Assembly (NCBI GenBank): GCA_937958005.1
Contig: CALGOB010000062.1
Location: forward strand, 1-64,000
From: an uncultured Cyclobacteriaceae bacterium
Lineage (GTDB): Bacteria; Bacteroidota; Bacteroidia; Cytophagales; Cyclobacteriaceae
DNA length: 64,000 bases
Direction: 5' to 3'
Numbering within the stretch: the stretch's first letter is position 1; each line of letters begins with the position of its first letter. Under the pieces are notes generated by a model. That model had not been told where the DNA came from. It did not search any database and saw only the letters and a list, made by a program, of their open reading frames with translations. The translations under genes were made by a program, and so were the position numbers. Below, piece by piece: positions 47,378-57,134 of the stretch.

Positions 47378-48619
47378 TTATTCAAACTCTTGTTTGAGAA
47401 CATTCACTATGTTTTGAATGGTCTCTTCTTCTAAATCTGTTCTTCTCAAAAGGTCTTCCATACTCAAAGATAAGATGCTTTTTGCAGTATCTAGACCTAC
47501 CCTTCTAAATTCAGAAATTACCCAATCCTCAATTTCGTCTGAGAATTCCTCTAATACTACATCTTCTTCTTCTATCGCATCTAGCTCTCTAAACACATCA
47601 ATCTCTAAACCTACCAGTTTACTGGCCAATTTAATATTCTGACCACCTTTTCCGATAGCCAAAGATACTTGATCTGGCTTTAAGAATACAGATACTCTCT
47701 TATCTTCATCCTGAATTCTAATACTTTGGATCTTTGCAGGACTTAAAGCTCTGGAAATGAACAGGTCTGTATTATCAGTAAAATTGATTACATCAATGTT
47801 CTCATTCTGCAATTCCCTAACTATAGAATGAATCCTAGAACCTTTCATCCCTACACAAGCCCCTACAGGATCTATCCTATCATCATAAGACTCAACAGCA
47901 ACCTTTGCTCTTTCACCAGGCTCCCTAACTACATTCTTTATGGTAATTAAACCATCATAAACTTCAGGGACTTCACTTTCAAATAGTCTTTCCAAGAAAG
48001 TAGGTGATGTTCTTGATAAGATTATCCTAGGATTTCCGTTCACCATTTCAACTCTATGAACTATCGCCCTAACAGAATCTCCTTTTCTATACCTATCTTT
48101 TGAAATCTGCTCACCCTTAGGCATGATCAACTCATTCCCTTCTGCATCTATCAAAAGGACTTCTCTACTTAAAATTTGGTAAACCTCTCCTACAATAATC
48201 TCTCCAACTAATTCTTTGTATTTCTGGAATAGAATATCTTTTTCAAGATCTTTAATTTTTTGGATCAAAGTTTGTCTAGCCGTCATCACTGCCCTTCTTC
48301 CAAAGTCTTCTAACTTGATTTCTTCAGCTACCTCTTCTCCAATTTCAAAATCAGGTTCTATTTTTTGTGCATCAGTCAAACTGATTTTATCGTGATCCCA
48401 AATATCTTCACTGTTATCATCTACGATTTCCCTGAACCTCCAAATTTCTAAGTCTCCTTTATCAGCATTGATGATGATATCAAAATTATCATCAGTCTCA
48501 TACTTTTTACGGATCATAGTCCTAAACACATCCTCTAATATGCGGATCATGGTAGGCCTGTCTACATTTTTGTTCTTCGCAAACTCAGCAAATGATTCTA
48601 TTAATACTCTAGTGTCCAT
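47378..48619 (-). CDS. nusA: Transcription elongation/termination factor NusA
   Basis: RNA-polymerase-associated factor for pausing, termination and antitermination. NusA N-domain (to about 125), S1 domain (IVGEVYQILSREVLLIDAEGNELIMPKGEQI), KH1 (DPVGACVGMKGSRIHSIVREL) and KH2 (VSLAIGKGGQNIKLASKL). A short C-terminal helix-hairpin region (LLRRTDLEEETIQNIVNVL) replaces the two acidic repeats of E. coli. 413 residues. Starts one base after the rimP stop. Confidence 0.97.
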   Translation of the reverse strand: MDTRVLIESFAEFAKNKNVDRPTMIRILEDVFRTMIRKKYETDDNFDIIINADKGDLEIWRFREIVDDNSEDIWDHDKISLTDAQKIEPDFEIGEEVAEEIKLEDFGRRAVMTARQTLIQKIKDLEKDILFQKYKELVGEIIVGEVYQILSREVLLIDAEGNELIMPKGEQISKDRYRKGDSVRAIVHRVEMVNGNPRIILSRTSPTFLERLFESEVPEVYDGLITIKNVVREPGERAKVAVESYDDRIDPVGACVGMKGSRIHSIVRELQNENIDVINFTDNTDLFISRALSPAKIQSIRIQDEDKRVSVFLKPDQVSLAIGKGGQNIKLASKLVGLEIDVFRELDAIEEEDVVLEEFSDEIEDWVISEFRRVGLDTAKSILSLSMEDLLRRTDLEEETIQNIVNVLKQEFE

Positions 48620-48620
48620 T

Positions 48621-49094
48621 TTATTTGAATGATACTAATACATTTGTCTTTTCAATAGTGGAGATCGGTATAAGCAAAGCTTCTACCACTCCTTTCTTTT
48701 TGTCTTTCACTACCTCTAGGGTAATACTTGTTTCATCTACAGCGATCAACTTCCCTTCTTTCTCGCTCTTTTCGGTATTTACAACTTTAACATTTCTACC
48801 GATATTCTTTTTATACTGCCTTGGCAACCTTAAAGGATGCTCCAGACCTGCTGAAGTCACTTCAAGGTTAAATTTTCCATCTATCAAGTCAGGATTTTCT
48901 TCAAGGAAAGATGAAATTTTTCTACTAATAGAAGCGCAATCATCTATATTCAACCCATCGTCACTATCTAAGATCACAAGCACTTTAGAGTTGCCTGTAT
49001 TACCTTTTACAATAACATCTATCAAAAAAAGAGAATCTTTTTCTAATAATGCCTCTTCAGCGACAACCTTTATTTTTTCAGTAACGTTATTCAC
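48621..49094 (-). CDS. rimP: Ribosome maturation factor RimP
   Basis: Assists 30S subunit assembly. About 157 residues with the alpha/beta N-domain (FLIDVIVKGNTGNSKVLVILDSDDGLNIDDCASISRKI) and EVTSAGLEHPL, the family signature. The C-terminal SH3-like barrel follows. The start is taken as GTG at 49094 (VNNVTEKIKVV); an upstream TTG at 49136 lies inside a perfect hairpin and adds residues without family resemblance. First gene of rimP-nusA-infB. Confidence 0.92.
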   Translation of the reverse strand: MNNVTEKIKVVAEEALLEKDSLFLIDVIVKGNTGNSKVLVILDSDDGLNIDDCASISRKISSFLEENPDLIDGKFNLEVTSAGLEHPLRLPRQYKKNIGRNVKVVNTEKSEKEGKLIAVDETSITLEVVKDKKKGVVEALLIPISTIEKTNVLVSFK

Positions 49095-49113
49095 AAAAAT
49101 CTTAAACAATAAA

Positions 49114-49134
49114 AGAGGGGACTTTTGTCCCCTC
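49114..49134 (-). promoter_or_regulatory. Leader hairpin of rimP-nusA-infB
   Basis: GAGGGGAC-AAAA-GTCCCCTC followed by TTTTATTGTTT on the minus strand, between a promoter-like TAGTATTTG (about 49140-49150) and the rimP start. It looks like a terminator, so attenuation or an RNA-stabilising 5' stem are possible. Confidence 0.5.
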
Positions 49135-49260
49135 AATCCAAATACTATATTTGCAGCACAAAATTAATGTTTTAATCATTCGAAAGCAAATAAATCTTAA
49201 TTATGGTTTTCTTTTAGGAGTATCTGACTGCTGAATGAATTAAATAGCTAAACAATACAT

Positions 49261-50748
49261 ATGAGACCCGGACTAAAAGTTTATAATTCCCTCACTAAGA
49301 AAAAAGAAGTTTTCGAGGCTATCAATCCGCCATTTATTGGTATGTATGTCTGCGGGCCTACTGTATATAGCAATGTACATTTAGGAAACGTCAGAACTTT
49401 CATGAGTTTTGATGTAATTTATAGGTACTTGTCTCATCTTGATTATCAAGTAAGGTATGTTAGAAACATCACAGACGTTGGGCATTTATTGGATGATGCT
49501 GATGATGGTGAAGATAAAATTGCCAAGCGTGCCAAGCTTGAAAATCTAGAACCTATGGAAGTTGTTCAGAAATACACCAATGATTTCCATGAGGTAATGA
49601 ATATGTTCAACATCACCCCGCCAAGCATAGAACCTAGTGCCACTGGTCATATTATAGAACAAATAGAATTAATAGAAGAGCTTCTAAAAAATGGATTAGC
49701 CTATGAATCCAAAGGATCTGTCTACTTTGATGTGGAAACATATGACAAGAAAAACAACTATGGTAAACTTTCTGGCAGAAAATTAGATGAATTAATCACG
49801 AACACTAGGGTTTTGGATGGTCAAAATGAAAAAAGAAGTCCTCACGATTTTGCTTTGTGGAAAAATGCATCCAAGGAACATCTAATGAAATGGAATTCTC
49901 CATGGGGTATTGGTTTTCCTGGCTGGCACTTGGAATGTTCTGCCATGAGCACCAAATATTTAGGTGCTGAATTTGACATACATGGTGGTGGTATGGACTT
50001 AAAATTCCCGCATCACGAATGTGAGATTGCTCAAAATTATGGATCAACGGGAAAACAAGGGGCAAAGTATTGGCTACACACCAACATGCTAACTGTTAAT
50101 GGGCAAAAAATGAGTAAGTCATTAAATAATTCTTTCTTGCCTTCTGAATTGGTAACTGGTGACCATAAATTACTTGATAAAGCTTATAGTCCAATGACCG
50201 TCAGATTCTTCATGCTCCAGTCACATTATTCCAGCACCTTAGATTTCTCAAATGAAGCGCTTACAGCTGCTCAAAAAGGGTATGCAAAGATTGCCAATGG
50301 CCTTAAACTGATCAAGGACATTTCTTGGACGGCCGATGATGGCGAAAAAAATGAAAAAGCAATTAAGCAAATTAATCAGATCTGTGATAATTGCACTTTT
50401 GCTATGAATGATGATTTCAATACTGCTTTGACCATTGGACACTTGTTCAATTTATTAAAGAAGATCAACTCTATCAATACAGGCGCCTTAAAATTTGGTG
50501 AAATTGGCGAAGAAGTATTTGATAGAATGATCCATACTTTCAAAACTTTCACTCTTGATATCTTAGGGCTAGAAGAAGAGGATAGAATCAACGGCAAATC
50601 AATAATCAGTGCTTTAATTGAAATATATAAAGAGGCTAAAGAAGCAAAAGATTATGATAAGGTCGATCAGATTAGGGCTCAGATGAAAGCACAAGGTTTA
50701 GTTTTAAAAGACATGAAAAACAAGGTAGATTGGGCGTATGAAGAATAA
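49261..50748 (+). CDS. cysS: Cysteinyl-tRNA synthetase
   Basis: Class I synthetase charging tRNA-Cys. CGPTVYSNVHLGN (31-43) includes the HIGH-type motif and a zinc-binding Cys; WHLECSAMS and HHECE supply the other zinc ligands; KMSKS is at 283-287. The length of 495 residues is typical. The next gene overlaps its last 11 bases. Confidence 0.98.
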   Translation: MRPGLKVYNSLTKKKEVFEAINPPFIGMYVCGPTVYSNVHLGNVRTFMSFDVIYRYLSHLDYQVRYVRNITDVGHLLDDADDGEDKIAKRAKLENLEPMEVVQKYTNDFHEVMNMFNITPPSIEPSATGHIIEQIELIEELLKNGLAYESKGSVYFDVETYDKKNNYGKLSGRKLDELITNTRVLDGQNEKRSPHDFALWKNASKEHLMKWNSPWGIGFPGWHLECSAMSTKYLGAEFDIHGGGMDLKFPHHECEIAQNYGSTGKQGAKYWLHTNMLTVNGQKMSKSLNNSFLPSELVTGDHKLLDKAYSPMTVRFFMLQSHYSSTLDFSNEALTAAQKGYAKIANGLKLIKDISWTADDGEKNEKAIKQINQICDNCTFAMNDDFNTALTIGHLFNLLKKINSINTGALKFGEIGEEVFDRMIHTFKTFTLDILGLEEEDRINGKSIISALIEIYKEAKEAKDYDKVDQIRAQMKAQGLVLKDMKNKVDWAYEE

Positions 50749-51451
50749 CCTAAAGTTAAGTGTGCTATTTATCTTGAGTTTTATAATCTCTTTTAATCTT
50801 CTTGGTCAAGAAATTAAATCCATCTATCCAAAAAAAGAATTAAACGTTGCTTTTTTGATCGTCGACGGAGTTTATAATTCAGAGCTGATAGCGCCTTATG
50901 ACATATTCCAGCACACTATTTTTCATACCAAACCAGGCATGAAGGTATTCACTATCGCCCCCTCTTTAAAACCTATCACCACTTTTGAAGGGCTGAAAAT
51001 CACTCCTGAATATAGTTATACTAGTAGAACCTACCCTGACATAGATGTTTTAGTAGTTCCAAGCGCTGAACATAGTATGGATAGTGATTTGGAAAATAAA
51101 GGATTGATCCAGTTCGTAAAAAAAACTGGCAAGAAAGCTGATTTTGTCATGTCCCTATGTGATGGAGCATTTGTGCTGGCTAAAGCTGGACTGGCTAATG
51201 GTAAAGAGTCAACTACTTTTCCTTCAGACATCACACGATACGCAAAAACCTTTCCAAAGCTTAAAGTTCATAGAGGGGTAAGTTTTGTTCATGATGATAA
51301 TCTCTTAACTTCAGTAGGAGGGGCTAAATCTTATGACATTTCATTGTACTTGGTACATTTACTATATGGTGAAAAAGTAGCCAAAGGAGTAGCGGGTGGC
51401 TTGGTAATAGATTGGAAACTATCGGACTACAAGTATGTGATTGTGGAATAG
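50738..51451 (+). CDS. DJ-1/PfpI-family protein with signal peptide
   Basis: 237 residues. A hydrophobic N-terminal signal (LSVLFILSFIISFNLLG) implies export to the periplasm. The class I amidotransferase-like fold shows LNVAFLIVDGVYNSELIAPYDIF and the nucleophile elbow VMSLCDGAFVLAKAGL with C141. Related proteins are GATase1-type regulators or glyoxalase/deglycase-like enzymes, but an exported version may have another role. Starts inside the cysS stop (ATGAAGAATAA), so it depends on cysS translation. Confidence 0.85.
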   Translation: MKNNLKLSVLFILSFIISFNLLGQEIKSIYPKKELNVAFLIVDGVYNSELIAPYDIFQHTIFHTKPGMKVFTIAPSLKPITTFEGLKITPEYSYTSRTYPDIDVLVVPSAEHSMDSDLENKGLIQFVKKTGKKADFVMSLCDGAFVLAKAGLANGKESTTFPSDITRYAKTFPKLKVHRGVSFVHDDNLLTSVGGAKSYDISLYLVHLLYGEKVAKGVAGGLVIDWKLSDYKYVIVE

Positions 51452-51479
51452 ACTAATTCCCATCTTTAAAGTTGTTGTT

Positions 51480-51516
51480 AAAAGCCACCTTTGTTTTAAA
51501 TCAATGAGTGGCTTTT
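51480..51516 (+). terminator. Terminator after the DJ-1-family gene
   Basis: AAAAGCCAC and GTGGCTTTT arms with a 19-base loop, continuing into TTTATTTC. Confidence 0.75.
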
Positions 51517-51588
51517 TTATTTCACCAAATGCAAAAGCTTTTTCTTCAGTACCTAAAACCGTAATCAAGTAATATTTATCTTTACAAT

Positions 51589-52488
51589 ATGAAAAATTTT
51601 CCAGTATTTGCTTTACTGATCCTATGTCACGTTTTTTTTACTGCCTGTTCTGGCCAAGAACTCCCAAATAAGGATCAACTAATGAAAGATGTCAATTACC
51701 TAGCATCTGATCAGTTAAAGGGGAGAGAAACTGGTACAGCTGGAAATAAAATGGCCAGGGATTATGTAATAGCGAGATTCGAAGATTTAGGCATAAAAAA
51801 AATTGGTGATGCCTTCACTTCTGATTTTAACTTTAAAAGAAATGGCATCAAAAATAAAGGGGTAAATGTAATAGGTAAAATTGATGGTAAGGTTGATTCT
51901 TCTATTATTATCACCGCACACTACGATCACGAAGGTGTGAAAAATGGACAAATCTATAATGGGGCAGATGACAACGCATCTGGGGTAGCCGGCCTATTAG
52001 CTATTGCCAAGTATTTTATTCAAAATAAACCAAATCACAATTTGATATTTGTTGCTTTTGATGCTGAAGAAAAAGGGTTACAGGGCGCCAGGCATTTTGT
52101 GAAAAACATGCCTCTCGACATTAAAAAGATTCTTTTAAATGTTAATATGGATATGATTAGTCGAAGCGATAAAAATGAAATTTATGTGGCAGGCACTTAT
52201 CACTATCCTCAATATAAAGAAATTTTAATATCCGCTAACTCCACCTCAAACATCAAATTATTTATGGGTCACGATTCGCCAGAACTAGGACATAATGACT
52301 GGACAACCTCTTCTGACCATGGCCCATTTCATAAAGTAGGGATTCCTTTCCTTTATTTCGGTGTAGAAGATCACGCGGACTATCATCAACCAACTGATGA
52401 TGCGTCCAAAATAAACCCTGAATTCTTAGAGGGTACGACAAATTTAATTTTAGATGTTATTCTTAAAATAGATCAGGGACAAAAGTAA
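51589..52488 (+). CDS. M28-family zinc aminopeptidase lipoprotein
   Basis: Exported peptidase of 299 residues with a signal and lipobox-like FFTACSG. The co-catalytic zinc ligands appear in order: ITAHYDH, NGADDNASG (bridging Asp), FDAEEKGLQG (catalytic and binding Glu), NMDMISR and DYHQPTDD (last His). It trims N-terminal residues from peptides in the periplasm or at the surface. Coupled to the following gene by a TAATG overlap. Confidence 0.92.
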   Translation: MKNFPVFALLILCHVFFTACSGQELPNKDQLMKDVNYLASDQLKGRETGTAGNKMARDYVIARFEDLGIKKIGDAFTSDFNFKRNGIKNKGVNVIGKIDGKVDSSIIITAHYDHEGVKNGQIYNGADDNASGVAGLLAIAKYFIQNKPNHNLIFVAFDAEEKGLQGARHFVKNMPLDIKKILLNVNMDMISRSDKNEIYVAGTYHYPQYKEILISANSTSNIKLFMGHDSPELGHNDWTTSSDHGPFHKVGIPFLYFGVEDHADYHQPTDDASKINPEFLEGTTNLILDVILKIDQGQK

Positions 52489-53237
52489 TGATTGATCGCC
52501 TAAAGACCATTTTTATCACTAGGCGAAAAAGGTATGAGTCATACCTAAATCCCATTAAAGAATCACCTCAAACTCTTTTTATTATACTCTGCCAGCCCAG
52601 AAGTGGTTCTAATTTACTGCATACCTATCTGAATAGTCACCCTTCAGTTTATTCTTACGGTGAAGTGATCAGGAAGTCAATTGAAAATAATAAGATCAAT
52701 AATAACAACCCTTCTATCTACAAATTGGCATTCAAACCTCATCCAAAAACTATTAAAGCTGTCGGCGTAAAGTTGTTTTATAATTACCATGACATACCAG
52801 TCTATAAAGATTGCTTTCTGGAGGTTGTTGACAATCCAGCCATAAAAATCATTCATTTGGAAAGAGAGAATTTGCTTGATACTTTTATTTCCCTTAAAAA
52901 AGCGGAGCTGACTAATACTTGGAGTACCACCAAGAGTTCAACTCATCACAGCAGGCCTCATATTACCTCTACTGACTTTAAGCAATATTTAAAAAGAGTA
53001 AGCGCACAAAAGTCAAATATGGAGAAGTTATTTAAAGAACACCACCAACTTCATATCACCTACGAAAAACTCTTTACTAACCAAGGAAAAGTACTCAGGG
53101 AAGTTCAATCATTTTTAGGAGTAAAACAGAAGAAGTTATTTACTTTATTAAAGAAACAAGGCAATTCAGATCAAACTGAAATAGAGAATATTTCAATATT
53201 AGAGAAAATCTATAGAGAGTTCAAGAACAATAATTGA
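52488..53237 (+). CDS. Sulfotransferase family protein
   Basis: A 249-residue cytosolic protein with the PAPS 5'-phosphosulfate loop LCQPRSGSNLLHTYLNSHP (35-53) and IIHLERENLLDTFISLKKA for the 3'-phosphate. The C-terminal half is variable and determines the acceptor, which cannot be predicted; polysaccharide or lipid head group are common in this family. Translation is coupled to the M28 peptidase. Confidence 0.82.
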   Translation: MIDRLKTIFITRRKRYESYLNPIKESPQTLFIILCQPRSGSNLLHTYLNSHPSVYSYGEVIRKSIENNKINNNNPSIYKLAFKPHPKTIKAVGVKLFYNYHDIPVYKDCFLEVVDNPAIKIIHLERENLLDTFISLKKAELTNTWSTTKSSTHHSRPHITSTDFKQYLKRVSAQKSNMEKLFKEHHQLHITYEKLFTNQGKVLREVQSFLGVKQKKLFTLLKKQGNSDQTEIENISILEKIYREFKNNN

Positions 53238-53249
53238 AACAAACATCAA

Positions 53250-53738
53250 TTAGTCAATAATAAAAACTCTATTTCTTCCCTTGAGCTTAAATACTTTTCG
53301 TCTGATGGCATAAAGAAAATACCCAAAACCAATAATACTACCTGCCTGTAACCATGTCCTTTCGGTTATTTCTCCTTGATTTAAAGCATCAATCCCTAAA
53401 TACAAGGGGCCAGCTACCATAATAGAAGCACCATATTGTCCAGTATTAAATCCACCAAACCTTCTCCCTTGAATATCTATCTCTGAAATACTATCTAAGT
53501 GAATATCATAGAGTCTAAAATGAATAAGAGAATCACGAAGCCCTATGATAAGTCCTCTTACAAAATTATCGGCTCCTTTTACCTTCAATTTGATTTCCTC
53601 TCCTTCATTAAAAACAATTCTATTCTTATTGCCAATTCTAGATAAAATTAGTTTCGACTGTCCACTGCACTCCATGCAAAACAGACATAAAAAAATCACG
53701 AGGGCTATAATTAATCTAAAGTTAATTGTTGTATGCAT
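53250..53738 (-). CDS. Exported hypothetical protein
   Basis: 162 residues with a signal peptide (LIIALVIFLCLFCMECSG). The mature part has a beta-rich segment (IVFNEGEEIKLKVKG, VRGLIIGLRDSLIHF, SISEIDIQGRRFGGFNT) with two C-terminal hydrophobic stretches. The pattern of a short beta barrel that responds to D/R pairs is common in small Cytophagales proteins, but I know no function. Convergent with the sulfotransferase gene. Confidence 0.65.
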   Translation of the reverse strand: MHTTINFRLIIALVIFLCLFCMECSGQSKLILSRIGNKNRIVFNEGEEIKLKVKGADNFVRGLIIGLRDSLIHFRLYDIHLDSISEIDIQGRRFGGFNTGQYGASIMVAGPLYLGIDALNQGEITERTWLQAGSIIGFGYFLYAIRRKVFKLKGRNRVFIID

Positions 53739-53744
53739 ATAAAA

Positions 53745-53779
53745 AATCCACTTGTATTCTTAAATAATGCAAGTGGATT
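53745..53779 (-). terminator. Terminator of ilvE
   Basis: AATCCACTTG and CAAGTGGATT, perfect 10-bp arms, followed by TTTTTATATG on the minus strand. It lies about 55 bases beyond the ilvE stop and just upstream of the next minus-strand gene. Confidence 0.75.
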
Positions 53780-53834
53780 AAAAAAGTTGCCAAGATGAAA
53801 TACAATCTTGGATAAGATCTACTGAATGATCGGT

Positions 53835-54899
53835 TTACACTTTAAATATCCAATCATATTTGTCTTCAGACACGCCCGTTTTAATGTCATTTAGCGCCCT
53901 CATTAATTTACTACTTAAGTTTTGATCATTAATCTCAGGAAGGTTATAATCTGTTCCTTCAAAACCAATGGTTTTAATCGTAGCGATAGTAGCTGCAGTT
54001 CCTGCGCCAAATGCTTCTTTCAAAGAGCCATTTTTTGCCGCTTCCACAACTTCAGCAACTTTAACAGGTCTTTCTTCTACTTTAATCCCCCATTCTTTTG
54101 CCAATGTGATCACACTATTCCTTGTAATACCATTTAAGATCGTATCTCCTGTAGGTGCGGTAATCAAAGTATCTCCTATCAAGAAAAGAACATTCATGGT
54201 ACCTGATTCTTCAATGTACTCGTGAGTTTTACCATCGGTCCAGATAAGTTGGTGATAACCAGATTTTTGATTCTGTACAGCAGGGTAAAGAGAAGCAGCG
54301 TAGTTCCCAGCAGTCTTAGCAGCACCAGTTCCTCCAGCTACAGCCCTTGTATATCCAGTTTCTATTTTAACATTTACAGGTTCTGAATAATAAGCTCCAA
54401 CAGGCGCTGTAAATATCATAAACTTATAAGTTTCAGAAGGCCTGATCCCAATATATGGATCAGTCGCAAAAATAAAAGGTCTTATGTAAAGAGAAGTTCC
54501 TTTTTTACCCGGAACCCACTGCTTGTCCAGCTCCAATAATTCCTGAAGCCCTTGCATGAAAATTTCTTCTGGTAATTCTGGAATACACATCCGCACAGCA
54601 CTTTTATTTAGTCTTGCAGCATTTGCTTCTGGCCTGAAAACAAGCACCTCCCCATTTTCAGCCCTATGTGCTTTTAGTCCTTCAAAAATAGATTGGCCGT
54701 AATGTAAAGTTGCATTGGCCGGGCTAATGGATAAGTTCCCATAAGGTCCTATTTTAAAATTACCCCATTTCCCATCAGCAAAATCAGCCGAAAACATATG
54801 ATCTGAATAGACCTTACCAAATACTAAATTATCTTCATCTAATTCTGAAATCCTTGAACTAGATACTTTATTGATGTCAATATTAAGCGTGTCTATCAT
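53835..54899 (-). CDS. ilvE: Branched-chain amino acid aminotransferase
   Basis: Final step of Val, Leu and Ile synthesis. It is the 354-residue BCAT form similar to eukaryotic enzymes: SPANATLHYGQSIFEGLKAHR, YIRPFIFATDPYIG, GGTGAAKTAGNYAASL with the PLP lysine, EESGTMNVLF and ITRNSVITLAKEWG. Preceded by a good promoter. Distinct from the class IV aminotransferase at 42162. Confidence 0.96.
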   Translation of the reverse strand: MIDTLNIDINKVSSSRISELDEDNLVFGKVYSDHMFSADFADGKWGNFKIGPYGNLSISPANATLHYGQSIFEGLKAHRAENGEVLVFRPEANAARLNKSAVRMCIPELPEEIFMQGLQELLELDKQWVPGKKGTSLYIRPFIFATDPYIGIRPSETYKFMIFTAPVGAYYSEPVNVKIETGYTRAVAGGTGAAKTAGNYAASLYPAVQNQKSGYHQLIWTDGKTHEYIEESGTMNVLFLIGDTLITAPTGDTILNGITRNSVITLAKEWGIKVEERPVKVAEVVEAAKNGSLKEAFGAGTAATIATIKTIGFEGTDYNLPEINDQNLSSKLMRALNDIKTGVSEDKYDWIFKV

Positions 54900-54919
54900 A
54901 TCTGTCTAATTTTTTTTTG

Positions 54920-54951
54920 CAAAACTAGATATTTCCTAACCCGATGACAAA
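54920..54951 (-). promoter_or_regulatory. Promoter of ilvE
   Basis: On the minus strand TTTG (54951-54948), 20 bases, then TAGTTTTG (54927-54920), matching TTTG-N-TAnnTTTG, 21 bases before the ATG. Confidence 0.55.
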
Positions 54952-55105
54952 TTCTTTATATAGTATTTTATATTAATTTATTAAATAAAATAAATTAATA
55001 TAAAATACAAAATCAATTTAACGGAATATAATTTTGATTAAAACTAATTAACAATATTTTTACATTTCAATGCTTTCAATCTCAAGTTTAAAAATGACTA
55101 TAATA

Positions 55106-55573
55106 CTACCAATCAGAAAATGGCTTCTCTATCAAATTCACATTATAGTATTTTGCTTCATTAGAAACTTCTTCCAAAACCCAATCAGGTAAAACAAAAT
55201 TTTCATTCTCAAATTCCAACTCCACTTCTGCTAAAACAAGGCCTTTATTTTCACCTAAAAAAACATCTACTTCCCACAAATGAGAAGCAACTGGAATCAA
55301 ATAACGATGTTTTTCAATGCGCTTTTCTTTGCTCATTGCAAGAATATCTGAGGCCTCTTCCAGCGGTAAGTTGTATTCAAATTCAGTTCTGCTAATTCCC
55401 TCGTTTTTTCCTTTAATGGTTATGAATGCTTCTTCGCCTTTAATCCTAATTCTAACTACAGCATTCTTATTTTTTGACAAATAGGCTTGAACAGTGTGTA
55501 GAGGGGCTGGTTTATCTAATTTTTCCCAGGCACTTATATTCACTAAAAACTTTCTTTCAACCTCTTTCCCCAT
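55106..55573 (-). CDS. CYTH domain protein (triphosphate tunnel metalloenzyme)
   Basis: 155 residues starting MGKEVERKFLVN, the ExExK-type signature of the CYTH/TTM superfamily. Further strand motifs are VVRIRIKGEEAFITIKGK and WEVDVFLGENKGLVLAEVELE. Bacterial short forms hydrolyse inorganic triphosphate or are adenylate cyclase-like; triphosphatase is the safer guess. Operon with the PduO-type gene 3 bases upstream. Confidence 0.9.
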   Translation of the reverse strand: MGKEVERKFLVNISAWEKLDKPAPLHTVQAYLSKNKNAVVRIRIKGEEAFITIKGKNEGISRTEFEYNLPLEEASDILAMSKEKRIEKHRYLIPVASHLWEVDVFLGENKGLVLAEVELEFENENFVLPDWVLEEVSNEAKYYNVNLIEKPFSDW

Positions 55574-55576
55574 AAG

Positions 55577-56125
55577 TTAGGTTTTAGGGATCCAATTAAC
55601 TTCAGGCGCCTGTTGCTCCTGTCCAATTTTTCTACTGAGTACAAAAAAGTAATCTGAAAGCCTATTTAGAAACTTTAAAATAACTGCACTCACAGGTTCT
55701 TCATGATCTAAACGAATAATACTTCTTTCAGCACGTCTGGTGACCGTTCTGCATACATGTGCTAATGATACAGCACTATGCCCGCCTGGTAATACAAAAT
55801 ACTTAAGTTGAGGCAACGATTCCTCCATTTGATCAATTGCTGATTCTAACATTGTTACTTGATCTTCTGTGATTTCAGGAAGTTTGAATTTTGTATAACC
55901 TGGAACAGTTGCTAAAATAGAGCCAATAACAAATAAGATATCTTGTATTTCCTGCATGATATCTCCTCTAGAATGATTGGCTTCATGATCTCTTAACATT
56001 CCAATAAAAGAGTTAAGTTCATCAACAGTTCCATAGGCTTCAATTCTTAAATCTGCTTTTGAAACTTTCTTTCCTCCTATCAGCGATGTTTTACCTTTAT
56101 CTCCAGTTTTAGTATATACCTTCAT
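55577..56125 (-). CDS. pduO: Cob(I)alamin adenosyltransferase, PduO type
   Basis: Transfers the adenosyl group of ATP to cob(I)alamin, giving adenosylcobalamin. MKVYTKTGDKGKTSLIGGKKVSK is the ATP-binding start, and CRTVTRRAERSIIRL with FLNRLSDYFFVLSR forms the corrinoid site. The length of 182 residues is normal. No other cobalamin gene is in the window, so it probably serves salvage for B12-dependent enzymes. Confidence 0.94.
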   Translation of the reverse strand: MKVYTKTGDKGKTSLIGGKKVSKADLRIEAYGTVDELNSFIGMLRDHEANHSRGDIMQEIQDILFVIGSILATVPGYTKFKLPEITEDQVTMLESAIDQMEESLPQLKYFVLPGGHSAVSLAHVCRTVTRRAERSIIRLDHEEPVSAVILKFLNRLSDYFFVLSRKIGQEQQAPEVNWIPKT

Positions 56126-56295
56126 ATTGTCAAAATATTTAGTCTCTAAGGGAAAAAATTTCCCAGCTCTTATTGATCACAAGAGGTCTATTTTATTATG
56201 TAAACAGCCTTTTACTGGCATTCAACCATCCAAAAATTATTCCTTGACTCTCGTGCATTCGTAAGACTTAGATTGTTTATTTACAAGGTGCTAAT

Positions 56296-57009
56296 CTAAA
56301 CCAATAATTCAGATCTTCTTACATTTTCATTGATAGTATCAGATTCTACCAAACCATCCCGTAATCTTATAATTCTGTGAGAATACTCGGCAATATCCTC
56401 TTCATGAGTCACCATAATGATGGTATTTCCTTTATCATGTAGCTGCTGAAACAAATCCATAATACTATATGAGGTTTTGGAATCAAGGTTTCCGGTAGGT
56501 TCATCTGCTAATATAATAGAAGGGTTATTAACCAGAGCTCTAGCAATAGCAACTCTTTGTCTTTGCCCACCCGAAAGCTCGTTAGGTTTGTGATCAGCTC
56601 GATCTTCAAGCCCTACTCCTTTTAAAGCTTCGAATGCCATATCTTCTCTATCTGACTTACTATATCCAGCGTAAACCAATGGCAAAGCTACATTTTCAAG
56701 TGATGAGGCTCTTGGTAAAAGGTTAAATGTTTGAAAAACAAATCCAATTTCTTTATTTCGTATTTCAGCCAGATCATTTTCAGTCAAGTCACTAACATCA
56801 TTATTACTAAGTATATAGCTACCTGAAGTTGGTGTATCTAAACAACCGATAATATTCATCAATGTGGACTTGCCCGAACCCGAAGGTCCCATAAAAGCAA
56901 CGTACTCGCCTCTATTTATATCTATAGAAACTGATTTTAAAGCGTTAACTTTTTCAGTTCCCATAACATAAGTTTTAGATATTTCGTTGGTACTAATTAC
57001 CTTATCCAT
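56296..57009 (-). CDS. ABC transporter ATPase, LolD/MacB type
   Basis: 237-residue nucleotide-binding subunit. Walker [10 protein letters not shown] (41-49), Q-loop [18 protein letters not shown], signature [15 protein letters not shown], Walker [13 protein letters not shown] and H-loop MVTHEED. The leader [16 protein letters not shown] matches MacB/LolD-class ATPases that pair with FtsX-type permeases. The only permease of this kind here is the one at 24904, 30 kb away, so partnership is possible but not shown. Confidence 0.93.
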   Translation of the reverse strand: MDKVISTNEISKTYVMGTEKVNALKSVSIDINRGEYVAFMGPSGSGKSTLMNIIGCLDTPTSGSYILSNNDVSDLTENDLAEIRNKEIGFVFQTFNLLPRASSLENVALPLVYAGYSKSDREDMAFEALKGVGLEDRADHKPNELSGGQRQRVAIARALVNNPSIILADEPTGNLDSKTSYSIMDLFQQLHDKGNTIIMVTHEEDIAEYSHRIIRLRDGLVESDTINENVRRSELLV

Positions 57010-57134
57010 AAGTATTTTGAAGTTTATTTTGAAGTTTCACCTGCTGATAAAGACGGAATTTAACTTATAATTGTTTTTATGTTGAAACTATTTTTACATA
57101 TTTCGAATCAAAACAAATAAAAAGTCTTATTTTA

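Noticed and set aside
48625-49167. Plus-strand ORF of 180 codons opposite rimP
   Set aside because: Full antisense to rimP with no recognised motif; rimP is certain.
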